Positions 58,984 through 64,000 of a stretch of 64,000 nucleotides of DNA are shown piece after piece. Numbering within the stretch: position 1 is the stretch's first letter; each line of letters begins with the position of its first letter. A model generated the notes under the pieces. That model searched no databases. It worked only from the letters and a program-made list of their open reading frames with translations, and was not told where the DNA came from. The position numbers and the translations under genes were made by a program. This stretch comes from Pseudomonas oryzihabitans (GTDB lineage Bacteria; Pseudomonadota; Gammaproteobacteria; Pseudomonadales; Pseudomonadaceae): positions 248,001 through 312,000 of the forward strand of contig NZ_VDND01000003.1 of the NCBI RefSeq assembly GCF_007665395.1. Direction: 5' to 3'.

Positions 58984-60102
58984 ATGCGTGATCAGGTGTC
59001 TGGCGCCCAGCGCTGGGTGGTGAAGATCGGCAGTGCGCTGCTGACCGATGACGGTCGCTGCCTGGACGGCGGCGCCATGGCTGGCTGGGTCGAGCAGATG
59101 GTGGCCTTGCACCAGGCCGGCATCGAGCTGGTCCTGGTGTCCTCGGGAGCGGTGGCGGCGGGCATGAGTCGGCTCGGCTGGACGCAGCGCCCGACCGCCA
59201 TCAATGAGTTGCAGGCGGCGGCGGCGGTGGGGCAGATGGGCCTGGTGCAGGCCTGGGAATCCAGCTTCGCCGAGCATCAGGTGCAGACCGCGCAGATCCT
59301 GCTCACCCATGACGACCTGTCCGATCGCAAGCGCTACCTCAATGCCCGCAGCACCCTGCGTACCCTGGTCAGCCTGGGCGTGGTGCCGGTGATCAACGAG
59401 AACGATACCGTCGTCACCGACGAGATCCGCTTCGGCGACAACGACACCCTGGCCGCCCTGGTGGCCAACCTGGTCGAGGCCGACCTGCTGGTCATCCTCA
59501 CCGACCGCGACGGCATGTTCGACGCCGATCCGCGCAGCAATCCCGACGCCAGCCTCATTAGCGAAGCGCGGGCCGACGATCCGGCGCTGGACCTGGTCGC
59601 CGGCGGTACCGGGGGCGCCCTGGGGCGGGGCGGCATGCAGACCAAGCTGCGCGCCGCGCGCTTGGCAGCGCGTTCCGGAGCCTATACCGTCATCGTCGGC
59701 GGGCGCATCCAGCAGGTGCTCAGTCGCCTGCAGCAGGGCGAGCGGCTGGGCACCCTGCTGTCGCCCGAGCGTGGCCTGGTGGCGGCGCGCAAGCAATGGC
59801 TGGCCGGCCATCTGCAGGTGCGCGGTACCTTGCGGCTGGATGCGGGTGCGGTCCAGGCCCTGGTGGGCGGGCATCGCAGCCTGCTGCCGGTGGGCGTGCA
59901 GGAGCTGGAAGGCAGCTTTCGGCGTGGCGAGATGGTCGCCTGTGTCGGGCCCGATGGGCGCGAGGTGGCGCGCGGCCTGGTCAACTACAGTGCCACCGAG
60001 GCACGCCGGATCCTGGGGCGGCCCTCGGATGCCATCGTCGTCGAGCTGGGCTACGTCTACGAGCCCGAGTTGATCCACAGGGACAATCTGGTCCTGGTCT
60101 GA
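58984..60102 (+). CDS. proB: Glutamate 5-kinase ProB
   Basis: This 372-residue kinase begins proline synthesis by phosphorylating glutamate. The amino-acid-kinase domain (about 1-255) has [33 protein letters not shown] and [22 protein letters not shown]-terminal PUA domain (about 280-372) is present. I start at ATG 58984, seven bases after AAGGAG; a TTG two codons earlier overlaps that spacing. Confidence 0.96.
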   Translation: MRDQVSGAQRWVVKIGSALLTDDGRCLDGGAMAGWVEQMVALHQAGIELVLVSSGAVAAGMSRLGWTQRPTAINELQAAAAVGQMGLVQAWESSFAEHQVQTAQILLTHDDLSDRKRYLNARSTLRTLVSLGVVPVINENDTVVTDEIRFGDNDTLAALVANLVEADLLVILTDRDGMFDADPRSNPDASLISEARADDPALDLVAGGTGGALGRGGMQTKLRAARLAARSGAYTVIVGGRIQQVLSRLQQGERLGTLLSPERGLVAARKQWLAGHLQVRGTLRLDAGAVQALVGGHRSLLPVGVQELEGSFRRGEMVACVGPDGREVARGLVNYSATEARRILGRPSDAIVVELGYVYEPELIHRDNLVLV

Positions 60103-60160
60103 TACCGGTGATCCTGGCGCCTCCCTGAGGGGCGTCAGGGCGCACAGAGCTCAGGCAATA

Positions 60161-60186
60161 AAAAACCCGGCCTAGGCCGGGTTTTT
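60161..60186. terminator. Bidirectional terminator between proB and rpsT
   Basis: AAAAACCCGGC (60161-60171) and GCCGGGTTTTT (60176-60186) are exact inverses around CTAG, with A and T runs for both strands. Confidence 0.92.
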
Positions 60187-60200
60187 CATTCGAACGCTTA

Positions 60201-60479
60201 TCAGGCAGCGGCGGGGATAGCCAGGGCCTTGATGTGCGCGTTCAGGCGGCTCTTGTGGCGAGCGGCCTTGTTCTTGTCGATGATGCCCTTGTCGGCCATG
60301 CGGTCGATGACCGGAACGGCAGCAACATAAGCGGACTTGGCTTTTTCCAGGTCCTTGGCTTCGATCGCCTTGACGACGTTCTTGATGTAGGTACGCACCA
60401 TGGAGCGCAGGCTCGCATTGTGGCTGCGACGCTTCTCAGCCTGTTTGGCGCGTTTTTTGGCGGAGGGGGAGTTAGCCAC
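60201..60479 (-). CDS. rpsT: 30S ribosomal protein S20
   Basis: This 92-residue, very basic, helical protein binds 16S rRNA. Its start is GTG 60477-60479 (then [20 protein letters not shown]); GGAG lies 6 bases before it. A longer frame would add 36 non-conserved residues. A non-ATG start also occurs in E. coli rpsT (TTG), where it takes part in autoregulation. Confidence 0.96.
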   Translation of the reverse strand: MANSPSAKKRAKQAEKRRSHNASLRSMVRTYIKNVVKAIEAKDLEKAKSAYVAAVPVIDRMADKGIIDKNKAARHKSRLNAHIKALAIPAAA

Positions 60480-60723
60480 CGTGGAGCTCCTTCGAAAAAG
60501 ACTGTATTGGGTACAGAGCGAACTCTGTAGCAAGTACAGAGCTAAATTAAGGTCGCGAATCTTGACGTCCCTGGCGGCGCCTGTCAAGGCTGTCTGGATG
60601 GATATCCGGCTGGTCGCCGATGAAGGGCCTCGTTACACTCGATCGCTTGTGCCCATCGCGCGCCTGCGCTCGCTCGCACCTTTCGCCGCGCCCCCGCTGC
60701 CTTCACCGAGTCCGCCCCTAGCC

Positions 60724-62262
60724 ATGAATCTGCTCAAGTCCCTGGCCGCCGTCAGCTCCATGACCATGCTGTCCCGCGTGCTGGGTTTCGTGCGCGACAC
60801 CATCGTCGCCCGCACCTTCGGCGCCGGCATGGCCACTGACGCCTTCTTCGTCGCCTTCAAGCTGCCCAACCTGCTGCGCCGGATCTTCGCCGAGGGCGCC
60901 TTCTCCCAGGCCTTCGTGCCCATCCTCGCCGAATACAAGGCCCAGCAGGGCGAGGAGGCGACCCGCACCTTCCTGGCCTATGTCAGTGGCCTGCTGACCC
61001 TGGTGCTGGCGCTGGTCACGGTGCTGGGCATGCTGGCCGCGCCGCTGGTCATCTGGATCACCGCGCCGGGTTTCGCCGATACCCCGGAAAAGTTCGCCCT
61101 CACCTCCAGCCTGCTGCGGGTGACCTTTCCCTACATCCTGCTGATCTCCCTGGCGTCCCTCGCCGGCGCCGTGCTCAACACCTGGAACAGGTTCAGCGTG
61201 CCGGCCTTCGTGCCGACCCTGCTCAACATCAGCATGATCGTCTTCGCGCTGTTCCTCACCCCCTATTTCAATCCGCCGATCATGGCGCTGGCCTGGGCGA
61301 CCCTGGTGGGTGGCCTGGCCCAGTTCCTCTATCAGCTGCCGCATCTGAAGCGCATCGGCATGCTGGTGCTGCCGCGGCTGAATCTGCGCGACAGCGGCGT
61401 CTGGCGGGTCATGCGGCAGATGGGGCCGGCGATCCTCGGGGTGTCGGTCAGCCAGATCTCGCTGATCATCAACACCATCTTCGCCTCCTTCCTGGTGGCC
61501 GGATCGGTCTCCTGGATGTACTACGCCGACCGGCTCATGGAGCTGCCCTCGGGCGTGCTCGGCGTCGCGCTGGGGACCATCCTGCTGCCCGCGCTGTCGC
61601 GCACCTATGCCAAGGCCGATCGCCAGGAGTATTCGCGCCTGCTCGACTGGGGGCTGCGGCTGTGCTTCCTGCTGGTGCTGCCCTGTGCCGCGGCCCTGGC
61701 GCTGCTGGCCGAGCCGCTGACCGCCGCGCTGTTCCAATACGGCCGCTTCGATGCCCACGATGCCCTGATGACCCAGCGCGCCCTGGTCGCCTATGCCGTG
61801 GGGCTGCTCGGCATCATCCTGGTCAAGGTGCTGGCGCCGGGCTTCTATGCCCAGCAGAACATCAAGACGCCGGTGAAGATCGCGCTCTTCACCCTGGCGG
61901 TGACCCAGGTGCTCAACCTCATCCTGATCGGTCCGTTGCAGCATGTCGGCCTGGCCCTGGCCATCGGTCTGGCCGCCTGTCTCAACGCAGGCCTTTTATT
62001 CTGGCAGTTGCGCCGCCATAACCTGTTCGTGCCCCAGCCGGGCTGGACCGGATTCCTGTTGCGGCTGCTGGTCGCGGTAGGGGCGATGAGCGCGGTGCTG
62101 TTCGGGCTCATGCAGTTGCTGCCCAGTTGGAGCGAGGGCTTGATGGCGCAGCGCCTGCTGCGCCTGGGTGGCCTGGTGGCGGCCGGGGTGCTGGCCTATT
62201 TCGCCAGTCTCTTCCTGCTCGGTTTCCGCCTGCGCGACTTCAATCGGCGGGCGGTACTCTAG
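60724..62262 (+). CDS. murJ: Lipid II flippase MurJ
   Basis: This 512-residue inner-membrane protein with 14 helices moves lipid II to the periplasmic side for peptidoglycan synthesis. It starts at ATG 60724 ([29 protein letters not shown]). [25 protein letters not shown] and [24 protein letters not shown] are diagnostic. The open frame upstream through the rpsT region is a shadow. Its position upstream of ribF is conserved. Confidence 0.96.
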   Translation: MNLLKSLAAVSSMTMLSRVLGFVRDTIVARTFGAGMATDAFFVAFKLPNLLRRIFAEGAFSQAFVPILAEYKAQQGEEATRTFLAYVSGLLTLVLALVTVLGMLAAPLVIWITAPGFADTPEKFALTSSLLRVTFPYILLISLASLAGAVLNTWNRFSVPAFVPTLLNISMIVFALFLTPYFNPPIMALAWATLVGGLAQFLYQLPHLKRIGMLVLPRLNLRDSGVWRVMRQMGPAILGVSVSQISLIINTIFASFLVAGSVSWMYYADRLMELPSGVLGVALGTILLPALSRTYAKADRQEYSRLLDWGLRLCFLLVLPCAAALALLAEPLTAALFQYGRFDAHDALMTQRALVAYAVGLLGIILVKVLAPGFYAQQNIKTPVKIALFTLAVTQVLNLILIGPLQHVGLALAIGLAACLNAGLLFWQLRRHNLFVPQPGWTGFLLRLLVAVGAMSAVLFGLMQLLPSWSEGLMAQRLLRLGGLVAAGVLAYFASLFLLGFRLRDFNRRAVL

Positions 62263-62319
62263 GCGCCAGAGGATTGCACGAAGCCGGGTATGCGCCTGTC
62301 CTCGCGACGGGCATCCGGA

Positions 62320-62325
62320 TATAAT
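62320..62325 (+). promoter_or_regulatory. Possible -10 box of the ribF-ileS operon
   Basis: TATAAT lies 27 bases before the ribF start. No good -35 box is seen at 17 bases (TGTCCT). Confidence 0.4.
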
Positions 62326-62352
62326 CGATTACTTTCTGAGCAATACCTACCC

Positions 62353-63300
62353 ATGCAGCTGTTTCGCGGTCTCCATCATCTCGACGCCCTGCCCAAGGGC
62401 TGCGTTGCCACCATCGGCAACTTCGACGGGGTTCACCTGGGGCACCAGGCCATCCTCGCGCGGCTGCGTGAGCGAGCGGCGGAGCTCGGGGTGCCGAGCT
62501 GCGTGGTGATCTTCGAGCCGCAGCCGCGGGAATTCTTCCTCCCCGACATCGCCCCGGTGCGGCTGACCCGCCTGCGCGAGAAGCTCGAATGCTTCGCCCG
62601 CCTGGGCGTCGACAACGTGCTCTGCCTGAATTTCAACCGTCGGCTGCGCGAACTGTCGGCCGAGGCCTTCGTCCAGCAGGTGCTGGTGGAGGGGCTCGGG
62701 GTGAAGCACCTGGAGATCGGGGATGACTTCCGCTTCGGCTGCGATCGCGCGGGCGACTTCACCTACCTGAACCTGGCCGCCCGTGACCACGGCTTCACCC
62801 TGGAAGCCGCTACCACCGTCGAGCTGGATGGCCTAAGGGTCAGCAGTACGCTGATCCGCCAGGCCCTGGCCGAAGGTGACCTGGCCTTGGCCGAGCGGAT
62901 GCTGGGGCGGCCCTATAGCCTCTCCGGGCGGGTGCTGCACGGCCAGAAGCTGGCGCGCCAGCTGGGTTGGCCGACCGCCAATGTCCAGCTCAAGCGGCGC
63001 CGCCCGCCACTGCGCGGCGTCTACCTGGTCAGCAGCCTGATCGATGGGCGGGTGGTGCCGGGCGTGGCCAACATCGGGCAGCGGCCGACGGTGCAGGGCG
63101 ATGGCCGTCCGCACCTGGAGATCCATCTGCTGGACTTTGCCGGCGACCTCTATGGCCGCCACCTCAGCGTGACCTTCGTGCAGAAGGTGCGCGACGAACA
63201 GAAATTCGCCTCTCTGGAGGCCCTCAAGGCGGCGATCGAAGCGGACGTCGCCACGGCCCGCGCCTTCTGGCAGGGGCAACCGTCAACGAGCCTGGACTGA
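62353..63300 (+). CDS. ribF: Bifunctional riboflavin kinase/FAD synthetase RibF
   Basis: This 315-residue enzyme makes FMN and FAD. The N-terminal FAD synthetase has [19 protein letters not shown] and [31 protein letters not shown] links to the C-terminal kinase with [22 protein letters not shown] and [12 protein letters not shown]. The start ATG 62353 ([10 protein letters not shown]) is chosen over longer frames. ileS starts 2 bases after the stop. Confidence 0.96.
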   Translation: MQLFRGLHHLDALPKGCVATIGNFDGVHLGHQAILARLRERAAELGVPSCVVIFEPQPREFFLPDIAPVRLTRLREKLECFARLGVDNVLCLNFNRRLRELSAEAFVQQVLVEGLGVKHLEIGDDFRFGCDRAGDFTYLNLAARDHGFTLEAATTVELDGLRVSSTLIRQALAEGDLALAERMLGRPYSLSGRVLHGQKLARQLGWPTANVQLKRRRPPLRGVYLVSSLIDGRVVPGVANIGQRPTVQGDGRPHLEIHLLDFAGDLYGRHLSVTFVQKVRDEQKFASLEALKAAIEADVATARAFWQGQPSTSLD

Positions 63301-63301
63301 C

Positions 63302-64000
63302 ATGACCGATTACAAAGCGACGCTCAATCTGCCGGAAACGGCGTTCCCGATGAAAGCCGGCCTGCCCCAGCGTGAGCCGGAAGCGCTCAAGCGCTGGCAG
63401 GACATCGACCTGTACGGGAAGCTGCGCGCCATCGGCAAGGGCCGGCCGACCTTCATCCTGCATGACGGTCCGCCCTATGCCAACGGCAGCATCCACATCG
63501 GTCATGCGCTGAACAAGATCCTCAAGGACATCATCACCCGCTCCAAGACCCTGGCCGGCTACGATGCCCCCTATGTGCCGGGCTGGGATTGCCATGGCCT
63601 GCCCATCGAGCACAAGGTGGAGACCACCTTCGGCAAGAACCAGCCGGCGGACCTGACCCGCGAGCGTTGCCGCGCCTATGCCAGCGAGCAGATCGAGGAG
63701 CAGAAGGCCGGCTTCGTCCGCCTGGGCGTGCTGGGCGACTGGAGCAATCCCTACCTGACCATGAACTTCGCCAACGAGGCCGGCGAGATCCGCGCCCTGG
63801 CAGAGATGGTGAAGAACGGCTTCGTCTTCAAGGGCCTCAAGCCGGTCAACTTCTGCTTCGACTGCGGCTCGGCCCTGGCCGAGGCCGAGGTGGAGTACCA
63901 GGACAAGCGTTCCGACGCCATCGACGTGGCCTTCCCAGTCGCCGATGCCGACAAGCTGGCGGCCGCCTTCGGCCTCGGTGGCCTGGCCAAGCCCACCGCC
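63302..64000 (+). CDS. ileS: Isoleucyl-tRNA synthetase IleS, N-terminal part
   Basis: The frame from ATG 63302 stays open to the window end (233 codons), so the gene is cut by the edge. [26 protein letters not shown] is the usual N-terminus. [26 protein letters not shown] holds the HIGH signature, and [17 protein letters not shown] follows. It charges tRNA-Ile. The KMSKS loop, editing domain and zinc site are beyond the window. Confidence 0.97.
   Translation, partial: MTDYKATLNLPETAFPMKAGLPQREPEALKRWQDIDLYGKLRAIGKGRPTFILHDGPPYANGSIHIGHALNKILKDIITRSKTLAGYDAPYVPGWDCHGLPIEHKVETTFGKNQPADLTRERCRAYASEQIEEQKAGFVRLGVLGDWSNPYLTMNFANEAGEIRALAEMVKNGFVFKGLKPVNFCFDCGSALAEAEVEYQDKRSDAIDVAFPVADADKLAAAFGLGGLAKPTA

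Overview
This window is GC-rich, densely coded chromosomal DNA from a Pseudomonas-type gammaproteobacterium. Three things support that. One block (gabD-gabT, then cysA-cysW-cysT-sbp-oscA, desA, a GGDEF protein, an OprE-type porin, aguA and spuI/spuABCDEFGH) has the order I remember from P. aeruginosa PA0265-PA0304. A second block (fklB, ispB, rplU-rpmA-obgE-proB, rpsT, murJ, ribF, ileS) has the order of PA4572-PA4560. A FliA-type promoter precedes one chemoreceptor, and short palindromic intergenic repeats recur. The species cannot be fixed from sequence alone; the P. oryzihabitans group is only a guess. No prophage, plasmid, CRISPR or intact insertion sequence is visible.

Layout. 1-3184: end of a phosphate operon (pstS-C-A-B) closed by a terminator, with no phoU after it. 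3198-3640: tandem repeats. 3663-10678: a DUF2845 protein, a RimK-like ATP-grasp ligase paired with a CorA-type transporter, a minus-strand operon (SDR, GH15 glucoamylase-like enzyme, 3-methyladenine glycosylase) and small lipoprotein/hypothetical genes. 10833-18272: chemoreceptor, two Rossmann dehydrogenases, PQQ sugar dehydrogenase, a guanidinium exporter (sugE/gdx) behind a candidate guanidine-II riboswitch, small exported proteins and tRNA-Arg(CCG). 18614-24434: GABA catabolism (gabD, gabT), a response-regulator-like HDOD protein and a second chemoreceptor. 24580-31144: sulfate uptake operon, fatty acid desaturase, diguanylate cyclase. 31145-45520: porin and polyamine uptake/catabolism (aguA, spuI, spuA-H). 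45523-55376: repeats, thyA, gntK, an RhtA-like exporter, a Lon-family protease, a YqhA-like protein, a photolyase with two small companions, and fklB. 55513-64000: ispB, ribosomal genes L21, L27 and S20, obgE, proB, murJ, ribF and the start of ileS.

How the genes work together. SpuD/E bind putrescine and spermidine in the periplasm and SpuF/G/H import them. SpuI/SpuB gamma-glutamylate them, SpuC transaminates, and SpuA removes the glutamyl group. Carbon reaches GABA, which GabT and GabD send to succinate. AguA feeds agmatine into the same network. OscA-Sbp-CysTWA is a sulfate-starvation module. L21/L27/Obg form a ribosome module.

The most interesting non-coding signals are: the guanidine-II riboswitch candidate before sugE; mutually exclusive hairpins with a T-run between gabD and gabT; a hairpin that buries the cysT ribosome-binding site; a 16-bp hairpin between spuD and spuE; a 166-bp MITE-like palindrome between rpmA and obgE; and an 879-bp gene-free, hairpin-rich stretch before the porin gene.
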